Positions 36,186-44,736 of a stretch of 64,000 bases of DNA are shown piece after piece (position 1 is the first letter of the stretch; every line of letters begins with the position of its first letter). The position numbers and the translations under genes are program-made. Under the pieces are notes generated by a model that was not told where the DNA came from, ran no database searches, and was given only the letters and a program-made list of their open reading frames with translations. The DNA comes from Streptomyces sp. NBC_00083 (GTDB lineage: Bacteria > Actinomycetota > Actinomycetes > Streptomycetales > Streptomycetaceae), in contig NZ_JAPELY010000001.1 in assembly GCF_026343295.1 (NCBI RefSeq), forward strand, positions 1,426,001 to 1,490,000, in the 5' to 3' direction.

Positions 36186-36237
36186 GACGCTATCTATCAT
36201 AACCGCTTCACGTCACTTTGACGATGGCCATAGCGTC
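36186..36237 (-). promoter_or_regulatory. nadA promoter region with nested inverted repeats
   Basis: A perfect -10 box TATGAT lies on the minus strand (36201-36196); the -35 is poor, which suggests an activator or weak promoter. It is flanked by GACGCTAT (36186-36193) and ATAGCGTC (36230-36237), an 8-bp inverted repeat with centres 44 bases apart. Near the -35 position is CGTCA-CTT-TGACG (36211-36223). These may be operator sites for an NAD-responsive repressor, but no known consensus is matched. Confidence 0.4.
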
Positions 36238-36346
36238 GATGTGACGCACCCGGTCGGCCGCCCCGCGCGGCCCCGGCCCCCCGCAGGGAGCCGCCCCCGG
36301 GCCTTTTCCCGCCCGCGTCCTTGTGTGCGAGCATGAAAGAGAAGAA

Positions 36347-36386
36347 CCCGGAATGAATCCGGGGCCCCGCCGGTTGCAACCGGCGG
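36347..36386 (+). promoter_or_regulatory. Two tandem hairpins in the leader of the Fe-S carrier gene
   Basis: Hairpin 1 is CCCGGA-ATGAA-TCCGGG (36347-36363). Hairpin 2 is the perfect 20-base palindrome with arms CCGCCGGTTG and CAACCGGCGG (36367-36386). They are 3 bases apart and end 34 bases before the start codon. They could form RNA stems in the leader, or the palindrome could be an operator. The rest of the 322-base gap back to nadA shows no gene. Confidence 0.4.
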
Positions 36387-36420
36387 CAAGCAGTCTCCGT
36401 ACAACCCGGGAGAGAAGCAG

Positions 36421-36777
36421 ATGTCCGTATCGGACGAGACCACCACCGTGAGCGACGGCATCCTCCTGTCCGACGCCGCCGCGGCCAAGGTCAAGGGCCT
36501 CCTTGAGCAGGAAGGCCGGGACGATCTGGCGCTGCGCGTCGCCGTTCAGCCCGGCGGCTGCTCGGGCCTGCGCTACCAGCTGTTCTTCGACGAGCGTTCG
36601 CTCGACGGTGACGTCGTCAAGGACTTCGACGGCGTCAAGGTCGTGACCGACCGCATGAGCGCCCCGTACCTGGGCGGCGCCTCGATCGACTTCGTCGACA
36701 CCATCGAGAAGCAGGGCTTCACGATCGACAACCCGAACGCGACGGGCTCCTGCGCCTGCGGCGACTCCTTCAGCTAG
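36421..36777 (+). CDS. erpA: Iron-sulfur cluster insertion protein (ErpA/IscA type)
   Basis: A 118-residue A-type carrier that passes Fe-S clusters to apoproteins. The three ligand cysteines are present: one in GGCSGLRYQLF and two in the C-terminal GSCACGDSF. Length and spacing fit HesB/ErpA. GAGAG precedes the ATG. It lies opposite nadA, a Fe-S enzyme, and near a cysteine desulfurase gene, in keeping with a cofactor-supply neighbourhood. ErpA and IscA cannot be told apart with certainty from sequence. Confidence 0.92.
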   Translation: MSVSDETTTVSDGILLSDAAAAKVKGLLEQEGRDDLALRVAVQPGGCSGLRYQLFFDERSLDGDVVKDFDGVKVVTDRMSAPYLGGASIDFVDTIEKQGFTIDNPNATGSCACGDSFS

Positions 36778-36793
36778 GCCTGACGGCAGTCGA

Positions 36794-36832
36794 AAGGCGG
36801 GTGCCCCCGGTGAGACCGGGGGCACCCGCCTT
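36794..36832. terminator. Strong bidirectional terminator
   Basis: An 18-bp perfect stem: AAGGCGGGTGCCCCCGGT and ACCGGGGGCACCCGCCTT around a GAG loop. It stands between the Fe-S carrier gene and the convergent gene ending at 36901. Confidence 0.9.
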
Positions 36833-36900
36833 CGTCATGCCCGTACGTCGTTGTGTTCGTCACGGCCGCACGCCGTCGTCGCACGACCCGGCGCCCGGAG

Positions 36901-38406
36901 CTAGGTCTTCGGCAGCTCCTTGCCCGTGTCCGCGTCGATCACCTTGCGGGCGCCGAGCGACTGGTGCAGCTCCACCGGGACCGTCTGCTGCTTGGCCAGC
37001 GTGATGCACATCTTCTTCGCGTCCTTGACCTGACCGGTCACCGTCACCCGCACCCCGTCACCGCTCTCGTCGGCGGTCGCGGTGTACGTGCTGCACACCC
37101 CGCCCCAGAACGTGACGTCCAGCGTCCGCCCGTCGGGCGCCAGGGCGTACGACTTCAGCGCCTGGCCATGGGCGCCCGGCGTCGTGGCCGAACCCGACGG
37201 CTTCGGCACGGGCGCGCCGGTCGGCTTGGTCACGTACGGCGGGGCCACCGCGGGGGCGGTGATCGTGAACGCCTGGCCGGCGTCCGGCTTCACCTGGAAC
37301 AGCCACGACGGCACGAGGGTCTGCACCCCGCCCACGGACTGCGCGGCGAGCCCGAACACGGCCCCGTCGATCGTCATTGTCGACGGCGTCGGCTGCTTGC
37401 ACGGCTGCTGGATGTTGCCCTGGGGGTCGCTCGGGAGCCGGCCCTTGGTGGGCTGCCCGTCCAGCGGCACCGGGCCGGTGCAGTCCTTGGACTTCGGCCG
37501 TTCGCCGCCCTGGCCGTTCAGCTGGGCCAGCGTCTGGTCCGCGCCGATCACCGGATAGGTCGCACCCTTGTCCAGGGTCTTCAACTGGCCGCTTCCGCCC
37601 ACCACTTGGCCGTTCGAACCGACCTGGATGCCGGTCGTCCAGCCGTACGTGGGAAGCCCGCCGACCACCGGATCGGCGTTCACCACCCGCGCCGACGCGA
37701 GGACTTCCTTGGCGTCGAGCTTGGCGTCGTCCTCGCCGAGCGCCTTGAGGACCGGGGCCGCCGCCGCCTTCGCCGCCTGCTCACTCACCGGCGCGCCGCC
37801 CGTGTCGCCACCGGTGTCCGCTCCGGTGTCCGCGCCCGTGGTGTGCATGGGACACATCTTGCCCTTGGGGCAGTTGTCCGTGCCGCCACTGCCGAAGCGG
37901 GCGAACGACCAGGTGCCGGGCGCCTTCTGACTGACCGTCAGGGTAGGGCCCGAGCCGTCCTTCGTGGCCCCCACCTTCCAGGTGCCCCCTTCGAGGCGGG
38001 CCGCGCCGTCGACGCCGAGCGCCTGCGCCAGCCGGTGCACGTCGGCCTCGCTCACCGTGCCGTGCGGCTGGTAGACGGACGCCTCGCCGGGACCGCCGGG
38101 CAGCTTCACCGACGCCCGGTAGACCACCCCGTTGGGGTCGGGCTCGCCCGGCGCGATGCCGTTGCCGCCGTTGCCCCCGCCGCCGCTCCCCGCGCCGCCC
38201 CCGCCGGGGGCGCTGTCGAGTGCGAGCGGTGGCGGAGCGCCGTCCTTGCCGGCGGTGCCGCCGCCGCCCGAGGACGACGCCGTCGTGGCCCAGTACGCCC
38301 CGCCGCCTCCCGCGGCCAGTACGGCCACGGCCGCCGCGGCGAGGACCAAGGGAGACCGCCGAGAACGCCGCTGCCGGGGCTCGTCCTGCGTGTGCTCGCT
38401 GCTCAC
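36901..38406 (-). CDS. Membrane-anchored secreted protein, function unknown
   Basis: A 501-residue protein. Residues 1-18 are basic and cytosolic, 19-40 form one membrane helix (SPLVLAAAAVAVLAAGGGG), and the rest is outside. A Gly/Ser/Pro tether (45-90) is followed by a region with repeated TGADTGADTGGDTGG and then a Cys-containing beta-rich domain (cysteines in DNCPKGKMCPM, KDCTGPV, QQPCKQP, GGVCSTYT, KKMCITL), which could form disulfides. No enzymatic motif is recognised. Such proteins often sit beside actinobacterial regulators as anti-sigma-like or lipoprotein-like surface proteins, but nothing here supports a specific role. Confidence 0.75.
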   Translation of the reverse strand: MSSEHTQDEPRQRRSRRSPLVLAAAAVAVLAAGGGGAYWATTASSSGGGGTAGKDGAPPPLALDSAPGGGGAGSGGGGNGGNGIAPGEPDPNGVVYRASVKLPGGPGEASVYQPHGTVSEADVHRLAQALGVDGAARLEGGTWKVGATKDGSGPTLTVSQKAPGTWSFARFGSGGTDNCPKGKMCPMHTTGADTGADTGGDTGGAPVSEQAAKAAAAPVLKALGEDDAKLDAKEVLASARVVNADPVVGGLPTYGWTTGIQVGSNGQVVGGSGQLKTLDKGATYPVIGADQTLAQLNGQGGERPKSKDCTGPVPLDGQPTKGRLPSDPQGNIQQPCKQPTPSTMTIDGAVFGLAAQSVGGVQTLVPSWLFQVKPDAGQAFTITAPAVAPPYVTKPTGAPVPKPSGSATTPGAHGQALKSYALAPDGRTLDVTFWGGVCSTYTATADESGDGVRVTVTGQVKDAKKMCITLAKQQTVPVELHQSLGARKVIDADTGKELPKT

Positions 38407-38521
38407 CAGATCGCTCCTGTCCAGTCGTATCCCGCATCCCCCTTACGAGGGACGCCGCTTGGACGGAGCGGGGGAGCGCACGGTTCCATCCGTGCGCCGC
38501 ACCCCGCGTGATCAGGCCGTT

Positions 38522-38734
38522 TCAGTCCCCGTATTCGGACATGTCCGCGATCAGCCGTACCGAGGACGGCGGAACGGTCACACCGTGGATGCGGGACGGC
38601 GGTACCGGCGCCGGAGCGGCCGCCGCGGGCACGACCCAGTGCGGAGCCATCCGCGCGCAGTCGCCGCGCAGCTTCTCCAGACCCGGATCGGCCGCCGTTC
38701 CATGCCCACGCGCACTGCTCACCTTGGTTTCCAT
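38522..38734 (-). CDS. Small hypothetical protein
   Basis: A 70-residue protein (METKVSSARGHGTAADPGLE at the start) with a central Ala/Pro-rich stretch and the end VRLIADMSEYGD. It looks soluble and partly disordered. The ATG is preceded by GGACATG-like sequence without a strong ribosome site. It lies 115 bases upstream of the large secreted protein on the same strand. I recognise no family; coding status is supported mainly by codon bias and the gap it fills. Confidence 0.55.
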   Translation of the reverse strand: METKVSSARGHGTAADPGLEKLRGDCARMAPHWVVPAAAAPAPVPPSRIHGVTVPPSSVRLIADMSEYGD

Positions 38735-38875
38735 GTCCGCACCGTACGCACCGGTCGGTGTGGGCAGAAGGACCTACTATTGGGTAGTTTCCGCCGGTCG
38801 GCCCAGCAGGGGCGACCCGGTAGCGTGAACTGTCAACGCCCGCCCCTCCGTATTCTCCTCAGGAGCGCCCCCGTC

Positions 38876-39850
38876 GTGCGTATCGCAGTCACCGGCTCCA
38901 TCGCCACCGACCACCTCATGACCTTCCCCGGCCGATTCGCCGACCAGCTGGTCGCCGACCAGCTGCACACGGTCTCCCTCTCCTTCCTCGTCGACAACCT
39001 CGACGTACGGCGCGGCGGTGTCGGTCCCAACATCTGCTTCGGCATGGGCCAGCTCGGCGGCCGGCCCATCCTGGTCGGCGCGGCCGGCTCCGACTTCGAC
39101 GAGTACCGCGCCTGGCTCGACCGGCACGGCGTGGACACCGGCTCGGTGCGGATCTCCGAGGTCCTGCACACCGCCCGCTTCGTCTGCACCACCGACGCCG
39201 ACCACAACCAGATCGGCTCCTTCTACACGGGCGCGATGAGCGAGGCCCGCCAGATCGAGCTGAAGGCCGTCGCCGACCGCGTGGGCGGCCTCGACCTCGT
39301 GCTGATCGGCGCCGACGACCCCGAGGCGATGCTGCGCCACACCGAGGAGTGCAAGGCGCGGAGCATCCCCTTCGCGGCCGACTTCTCGCAGCAGATCGCC
39401 CGCATGTCCGGCGACGACATCCGCACCCTGCTCGAAGGCGCGACGTACCTCTTCTCCAACGAGTACGAGAAGGGGCTCATCGAGTCGAAGACCGGCTGGA
39501 GCGACGAGGAGATCCTCGCCAAGGTCGGCCACCGGGTCACCACCCTCGGCTCGCGCGGTGTGCGCATCGAGGCGGTCGGCGCCGAGCCGATCCTGGTGGG
39601 CTGCCCCGAGGAGGAGGCGAAGGTCGACCCGACCGGAGTCGGCGACGCGTTCCGCGCCGGCTTCCTGACCGGCCTGGCCTGGGGCGTCGGCCACGAGCGC
39701 GCCGCCCAGGTCGGCTGCATGCTGGCCACCCTGGTCATCGAGACGCTCGGCACGCAGGAGTACACGATGCGCCGGGCGGGCTTCATGGACCGCTTCACCA
39801 AGGCGTACGGCGACGAGGCCGCCGCCGAGGTGCGGGTCCACCTCCAGTAG
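38876..39850 (+). CDS. PfkB-family carbohydrate/nucleoside kinase
   Basis: A 324-residue ribokinase-fold enzyme. The family signatures are RRGGVGPNICFGMGQLGGRP (N-terminal PfkB pattern) and the C-terminal DPTGVGDAFRAGFLTGL with the catalytic Asp. The substrate may be adenosine or a sugar: actinobacterial adenosine kinases of this type share the MRIAVTGSIATDHLMTFPG start, but I cannot confirm it. AGGAG lies 10 bases before the GTG start. It converges with the desulfurase-TusA gene, 15 bases away. Confidence 0.9.
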   Translation: MRIAVTGSIATDHLMTFPGRFADQLVADQLHTVSLSFLVDNLDVRRGGVGPNICFGMGQLGGRPILVGAAGSDFDEYRAWLDRHGVDTGSVRISEVLHTARFVCTTDADHNQIGSFYTGAMSEARQIELKAVADRVGGLDLVLIGADDPEAMLRHTEECKARSIPFAADFSQQIARMSGDDIRTLLEGATYLFSNEYEKGLIESKTGWSDEEILAKVGHRVTTLGSRGVRIEAVGAEPILVGCPEEEAKVDPTGVGDAFRAGFLTGLAWGVGHERAAQVGCMLATLVIETLGTQEYTMRRAGFMDRFTKAYGDEAAAEVRVHLQ

Positions 39851-39865
39851 GACGTCCCTCCGGGG

Positions 39866-41245
39866 TCAGCTCACCCGGCGCACCCGGTAGGCGGTTCCGG
39901 CCGCCGCCGGGTGCTCGCCGAGGTACTCCTGACCCCGCATCTCGCACCACGCCGGGATGTCGAGCCGGGCCGCCTCGTCGTCGGCGAGCACGGTGACCGT
40001 GCCGCCCACGGGCACGTGCCCGATCGCCTTGGCCAGTTCGATGACCGGGATCGGGCAGAGCCGGCCCAGCGAGTCCACCGTGAACTCCGCGCTGTCGCCG
40101 GGCCCGGCCGCGGCGGCCGGCGCCCCCAGGGTGGACCGTACGGACGCGACGATGCCGGGCAGCACCTCGATGAACCGGTCGACGTCCTGCGCCGAGGTCC
40201 CCACGGGCAGGGACACCCGCACGTTGCCCTCGCTCAGGACCCCCATCGCCCGCAGCACATGGCTGGGGGTCAGTGTGCTGCTCGTACAGGACGAACCGGA
40301 GGAAACAGAGAATTCCGCCCGGTCCAGCTCGTGCAGCAGCGTCTCTCCGTCGACATAGAGACAGGAGAAGGTGACCAGGTGCGGCAGCCGGCGCACCGCG
40401 TCGCCGACCACCTCCACATCCGGCACCAGCTCCACGACCCGGCCCCGGATCCTCTCCACCAGGGCCCGCAGCCGCGCCGACTCGGCCTCCGCCCCGGCCC
40501 GTACGGCACGCAGCGATGCCGCCGCCGCGACGATCGCCGGAATGTTCTCGAAGCCGGGCACCCGCCCCGACTCCCGCTCGTCCACCGGCCCTTGGGGTGC
40601 GAACCGGACGCCCTTGCGCACCGCGAGCAGCCCGACTCCTGCCGGTCCGCCCCATTTGTGGGCACTCGCCGCGAGGGCCGACCACGCCCCCTCGACCGGC
40701 CCCCACGCCAGCGACTGCGCCGCGTCGACCAGCAGCGGCACCCCGGCCGCCCGGCACACCTCCGCCACCTCGGCGACCGGCTGGACCGTACCCACCTCGT
40801 GGTTGGCGGACTGGAGACAGGCGAGCGCGGTGTCGGGGCGCAGCGCCGCGGCGTACGCGTCGGGGGAGACCCGGCCCGTGCGGTCCACCGCGACCTCGGT
40901 GACCGAACCGCCGTCCGACTCGTGGGACGCGGCCGAATGGAGGACCGAGGAGTGTTCGACCGCGGACACCACCAGGTGCCGCCCGACACGCCGACGCCCG
41001 GACAAGGATCCGTAAATTCCCAAGTGCACCGCGCGGGTCCCCGAACCGGTGAAGCTGAGCTCGTCGGGACGGCATCCCACGGCCTCCGCCGCGGCCTCGC
41101 GCGCCGCGTCCAGGAGCAGCCGGGCGCGCCGCCCCTCCCGGTAGAGCCGGGCCGGATCGGCCCACCCCTCGTCCAAGGAGGCTTGCAGGGCCTGGCGGGC
41201 GACGGGGTGCAGGGGGGCCGAGGAGGCCGCGTCGAAGTAGGGCAC
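39866..41245 (-). CDS. Cysteine desulfurase fused to a TusA sulfur-carrier domain
   Basis: A 459-residue fusion. Residues 1-370 are an IscS/NifS-type desulfurase with PLP lysine K197 (ASAHKWGGPAGVG), LVDAAQSLAW, and catalytic C320 in SSGSSCTSSTLTPSH. Residues 386-459 are a TusA domain with its active cysteine C397 in LGRLCPIPVIELAKAIG. In other bacteria IscS passes persulfide to a separate TusA for thiouridine or molybdopterin pathways; here both steps sit in one chain. Start ATG (MPYFDAASSAPLHP) is typical of the family. It diverges from ctaC. Confidence 0.93.
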   Translation of the reverse strand: MPYFDAASSAPLHPVARQALQASLDEGWADPARLYREGRRARLLLDAAREAAAEAVGCRPDELSFTGSGTRAVHLGIYGSLSGRRRVGRHLVVSAVEHSSVLHSAASHESDGGSVTEVAVDRTGRVSPDAYAAALRPDTALACLQSANHEVGTVQPVAEVAEVCRAAGVPLLVDAAQSLAWGPVEGAWSALAASAHKWGGPAGVGLLAVRKGVRFAPQGPVDERESGRVPGFENIPAIVAAAASLRAVRAGAEAESARLRALVERIRGRVVELVPDVEVVGDAVRRLPHLVTFSCLYVDGETLLHELDRAEFSVSSGSSCTSSTLTPSHVLRAMGVLSEGNVRVSLPVGTSAQDVDRFIEVLPGIVASVRSTLGAPAAAAGPGDSAEFTVDSLGRLCPIPVIELAKAIGHVPVGGTVTVLADDEAARLDIPAWCEMRGQEYLGEHPAAAGTAYRVRRVS

Positions 41246-41407
41246 GGCGCCACGCTAACCCCGGCCAGGCGCACGAGCGGCGGCGGCCGGGGCGAGGGGT
41301 CGTCAGATGGCGCCCGGAGGCCGGGATTCCACCGCGGCTCCACCCCTTCGGGGACTCGGACGGCGCGTTGGGCACCCTCCCCGCGCGACCCCAAATAGCG
41401 TCCAGTA

Positions 41408-41436
41408 GGGTTTGGTCCGCATAAACATCCAAACCC
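41408..41436. promoter_or_regulatory. Inverted repeat upstream of ctaC
   Basis: GGGTTTGG (41408-41415) and CCAAACCC (41429-41436) form a perfect 8-bp inverted repeat with a 13-base AT-richer spacer. It lies 82 bases before ctaC in the control region shared with the divergent desulfurase-TusA gene. It may be an operator for either or both genes. Confidence 0.45.
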
Positions 41437-41518
41437 CTGCCCGTGTGCCAGGGCGGCGACCGACCAGCGAGACGGCCGTAGCCGACCACCGCGGGCGAGA
41501 CTCTCGGGAAGGCGCTAC

Positions 41519-42484
41519 GTGAGTCCCAACGGCTCCGACCGCTCGTCGCGGCGCCCGATGCGGCGGAAGCTGCCGCAGGTGCTGACTGCGGGCCTGGTCC
41601 TGGCGACAGCATCCGGTTGCTCGTACAACTGGAAAGACTTCCCTCGACTTGGTATGCCCACTCCGGTGACGGAAGAGGCTCCCAGGATCCTGTCCCTCTG
41701 GCAGGGCTCGTGGGCGGCAGCGCTCGCCACGGGCGTGCTGGTGTGGGGCCTGATCCTGTGGAGCGTCATCTTCCACCGGCGCAGCCGCACCAAGGTCGAG
41801 GTACCCCCGCAGACCCGGTACAACATGCCCATCGAGGCGCTGTACACCGTGGTTCCGCTCATCATCGTCTCCGTGCTCTTCTACTTCACGGCACGCGACG
41901 AGACGAAGATCCTGGCTCTCACGCCGAAGCCCGCTCACACGGTCAACGTGGTCGGGTATCAGTGGAGCTGGGGCTTCAATTACGTCGAGGACGTGCCCGG
42001 CGTCAAGGGCAACGCCACGACGGACCCGAACCTGGAAGCGATTCCGGACCGGTTCAAGAAGGACTTCCCCGCGAACGCGGGCGGTGTCTACGACGTCGGT
42101 ATCCCCGGCACCCGTAACCCGCAGACCGGAAACCCGGGCCCGACCCTGTGGCTGCCGAAGGGCGAGAAGGTCCGCTTCGTGCTGACCTCGCGCGACGTCA
42201 TCCACTCCTTCTGGATCGTGCCGTTCCTGATGAAGCAGGACGTCGTCCCCGGGCACACCAACTCGTTCGAGGTCACGCCGAACCAGGAAGGCACCTTCCT
42301 GGGCAAGTGCGCCGAACTCTGCGGCGTCGACCACTCGCGCATGCTCTTCAACGTGAAGGTCGTCTCCCCGGAGCGCTATCAGCAGCACCTCAAGGAGCTG
42401 GCTGCGAAGGGCCAGACCGGCTACGTGCCGGCGGGCATCGCCCAGACCGACCCCGCCAAGAACGCGGAGACGAACAAACTGTGA
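41519..42484 (+). CDS. ctaC: Cytochrome c oxidase subunit II
   Basis: A 321-residue lipoprotein subunit of the aa3 oxidase. A signal with lipobox (ATASGC) is followed by two membrane helices (about 60-80 and 103-123) and a periplasmic-type cupredoxin domain. The CuA ligands are in C264-A-E-L-C268-G-V-D-H272-S-R-M275, with the earlier His in [11 protein letters not shown]. CuA receives electrons from the cytochrome bcc complex, probably directly from diheme QcrC. The GTG start has GGGAAGG upstream. Its stop overlaps the ctaD start (GTGA). Confidence 0.97.
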   Translation: MSPNGSDRSSRRPMRRKLPQVLTAGLVLATASGCSYNWKDFPRLGMPTPVTEEAPRILSLWQGSWAAALATGVLVWGLILWSVIFHRRSRTKVEVPPQTRYNMPIEALYTVVPLIIVSVLFYFTARDETKILALTPKPAHTVNVVGYQWSWGFNYVEDVPGVKGNATTDPNLEAIPDRFKKDFPANAGGVYDVGIPGTRNPQTGNPGPTLWLPKGEKVRFVLTSRDVIHSFWIVPFLMKQDVVPGHTNSFEVTPNQEGTFLGKCAELCGVDHSRMLFNVKVVSPERYQQHLKELAAKGQTGYVPAGIAQTDPAKNAETNKL

Positions 42485-44223
42485 GCATCCTCAACGAACC
42501 TCAGGGTGCCGCGGCAGCAGACGACTCGTACGAGAACGAGCTGCCGGTCCGGCGCAAGCAGCCGGGAAACGTCGTCATCAAGTGGCTGACCACCACTGAT
42601 CACAAGACGATCGGCACGATGTACCTGGTCACGTCGTTCGCGTTCTTCTGCATCGGCGGCATCATGGCGCTCTTCATGCGCGCCGAACTCGCCCGCCCCG
42701 GCACGCAGATCATGTCGAACGAGCAGTTCAACCAGGCGTTCACGATGCACGGCACGATCATGCTGCTGATGTTCGCGACGCCCCTGTTCGCCGGATTCGC
42801 GAACTGGATCATGCCGCTGCAGATCGGCGCGCCCGACGTGGCGTTCCCGCGGCTGAACATGTTCGCCTACTGGCTCTACCTGTTCGGCTCGACCATCGCG
42901 GTCGGTGGCTTCCTCACCCCGCAGGGCGCGGCCGACTTCGGCTGGTTCGCCTACAGCCCGCTGTCGGACGCGGTCCGGTCGCCGGGTGTCGGCGCCGACA
43001 TGTGGATCATGGGTCTGGCCTTCTCCGGCTTCGGCACGATCCTCGGCTCGGTCAACTTCATCACCACGATCATCTGCATGCGCGCTCCCGGCATGACGAT
43101 GTTCCGTATGCCGATCTTCGTGTGGAACGTCCTGCTGACCGGTGTTCTGGTCCTGCTGGCCTTCCCGGTCCTCGCGGCCGCGCTGTTCGCCCTGGAGGCG
43201 GACCGCAAGTTCGGTGCCCATGTCTTCGACGCCAGTAATGGCGGCGCGTTGCTCTGGCAACACCTCTTCTGGTTCTTCGGCCATCCAGAGGTGTACATCA
43301 TCGCGTTGCCATTCTTCGGAATCATTTCCGAAGTGATCCCAGTGTTCAGTCGGAAGCCGATGTTCGGCTACAGCGGACTGATCGGCGCCACCATCGCGAT
43401 CGCGGGCCTCTCCGTGACCGTGTGGGCGCACCACATGTACGTCACCGGTGGCGTGCTCCTGCCGTTCTTCTCCTTCATGACGTTCCTCATCGCCGTGCCG
43501 ACGGGCGTGAAGTTCTTCAACTGGATCGGCACGATGTGGAAGGGCTCACTGTCCTTCGAGACACCCATGCTGTGGGCCGTCGGCTTCTTGATCACCTTCA
43601 CCTTCGGTGGTCTGACCGGCGTCATCCTGGCCTCGCCGCCGATGGACTTCCACGTCTCCGACTCGTACTTCGTCGTCGCGCACTTCCACTACGTCATCTT
43701 CGGCACCGTGGTCTTCGCGATGTTCTCCGGATTCCACTTCTGGTGGCCGAAGTTCACCGGAAAGATGCTGGACGAGCGGCTCGGCAAGATCACCTTCTGG
43801 ACGCTGTTCGTGGGCTTCCACGGCACGTTCCTGGTGCAGCACTGGCTGGGTGTCGAGGGCATGCCGCGTCGTTACGCCGACTACCTGGCGGCCGACGGCT
43901 TCACCGCCCTCAACACGATCTCGACGATCTCCTCCTTCCTGCTCGGCCTGTCGATCCTGCCGTTCCTCTACAACGTCTGGAAGACCGCCAAGTACGGCAA
44001 GAAGATCGAGGTCGACGACCCGTGGGGCTACGGCCGTTCGCTCGAATGGGCGACGTCCTGCCCGCCGCCCCGGCACAACTTCCTCACGATGCCGCGCATT
44101 CGCTCCGAATCGCCGGCGTTCGACCTCCACCACCCGGAGATCGCCGCTCTCGACCAGCTCGAGAACCACGGCGACGTCCACGGTGACAACATGCTCACCG
44201 GTGGCAAGGAGGCCGGGAAGTGA
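42481..44223 (+). CDS. ctaD: Cytochrome c oxidase subunit I
   Basis: A 580-residue catalytic subunit with 12 membrane helices. It carries heme a, heme a3 and CuB. The ligands are visible: His in [15 protein letters not shown] (heme a), [10 protein letters not shown] (CuB His cross-linked to Tyr), WAHHMYVTG (two CuB His) and [11 protein letters not shown] (heme a3 and heme a). It reduces oxygen to water and pumps protons. The GTG start overlaps the ctaC stop, and the stop overlaps ctaF, so the three subunits are translated as one unit. Confidence 0.98.
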   Translation: MSILNEPQGAAAADDSYENELPVRRKQPGNVVIKWLTTTDHKTIGTMYLVTSFAFFCIGGIMALFMRAELARPGTQIMSNEQFNQAFTMHGTIMLLMFATPLFAGFANWIMPLQIGAPDVAFPRLNMFAYWLYLFGSTIAVGGFLTPQGAADFGWFAYSPLSDAVRSPGVGADMWIMGLAFSGFGTILGSVNFITTIICMRAPGMTMFRMPIFVWNVLLTGVLVLLAFPVLAAALFALEADRKFGAHVFDASNGGALLWQHLFWFFGHPEVYIIALPFFGIISEVIPVFSRKPMFGYSGLIGATIAIAGLSVTVWAHHMYVTGGVLLPFFSFMTFLIAVPTGVKFFNWIGTMWKGSLSFETPMLWAVGFLITFTFGGLTGVILASPPMDFHVSDSYFVVAHFHYVIFGTVVFAMFSGFHFWWPKFTGKMLDERLGKITFWTLFVGFHGTFLVQHWLGVEGMPRRYADYLAADGFTALNTISTISSFLLGLSILPFLYNVWKTAKYGKKIEVDDPWGYGRSLEWATSCPPPRHNFLTMPRIRSESPAFDLHHPEIAALDQLENHGDVHGDNMLTGGKEAGK

Positions 44224-44618
44224 AGATCCAGGGCAAGATGTTCCTGTGGCTGTCCGCCTTCATCCTGGTCATGGCCGTCGTGTACGGCGTGTGGTCCAAG
44301 GAGGCGGCCGGCACCACCGCGCTCGTCATGGCCTTCGGCCTGAGCGTCATGATCGGCTTCTACCTGGCCTTCACGGCCCGGCGGGTCGACGTGGGCGCCC
44401 AGGACGACAAGGAGGCCGACGTCGCGGACGACGCCGGTGAGGTCGGCTTCTTCTCGCCGCACTCCTGGCAGCCGCTCGCGCTCGGCATCGGCGGCGCCCT
44501 GGCCTTCCTCGCGATCGCCATGGGCTGGTGGCTGCTGTACTTCTCGGCCCCGCTGATCCTGGTCGGCCTGTACGGCTGGGTCTTCGAGTACTACCGCGGC
44601 GAGAACCAGAACCAGTAG
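44220..44618 (+). CDS. ctaF: Cytochrome c oxidase subunit IV (actinobacterial type)
   Basis: A 132-residue membrane protein with four hydrophobic helices in two pairs ([39 protein letters not shown], then two near residues 85-125) joined by an acidic linker. This is the actinobacterial subunit IV, which stabilises the bcc-aa3 supercomplex. It is coupled to ctaD by a GTGA overlap. Confidence 0.94.
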   Translation: MKIQGKMFLWLSAFILVMAVVYGVWSKEAAGTTALVMAFGLSVMIGFYLAFTARRVDVGAQDDKEADVADDAGEVGFFSPHSWQPLALGIGGALAFLAIAMGWWLLYFSAPLILVGLYGWVFEYYRGENQNQ

Positions 44619-44645
44619 GTCCTGGGCACACCGCACCGCACCACC

Positions 44646-44684
44646 GAGGGGCCCTCCGTCTCACCACGAGACGGGGGGCCCCTC
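44646..44684 (+). terminator. Terminator after ctaF
   Basis: GAGGGGCCCTCCGTCTC pairs with GAGACGGGGGGCCCCTC around ACCAC, with one internal mismatch, followed by GTTTG. It ends the ctaC-ctaD-ctaF unit. Confidence 0.8.
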
Positions 44685-44736
44685 GTTTGCAGTCACCCGA
44701 CGCGCCGGATCTGACGAATCTTCATACCGTGAGGTC

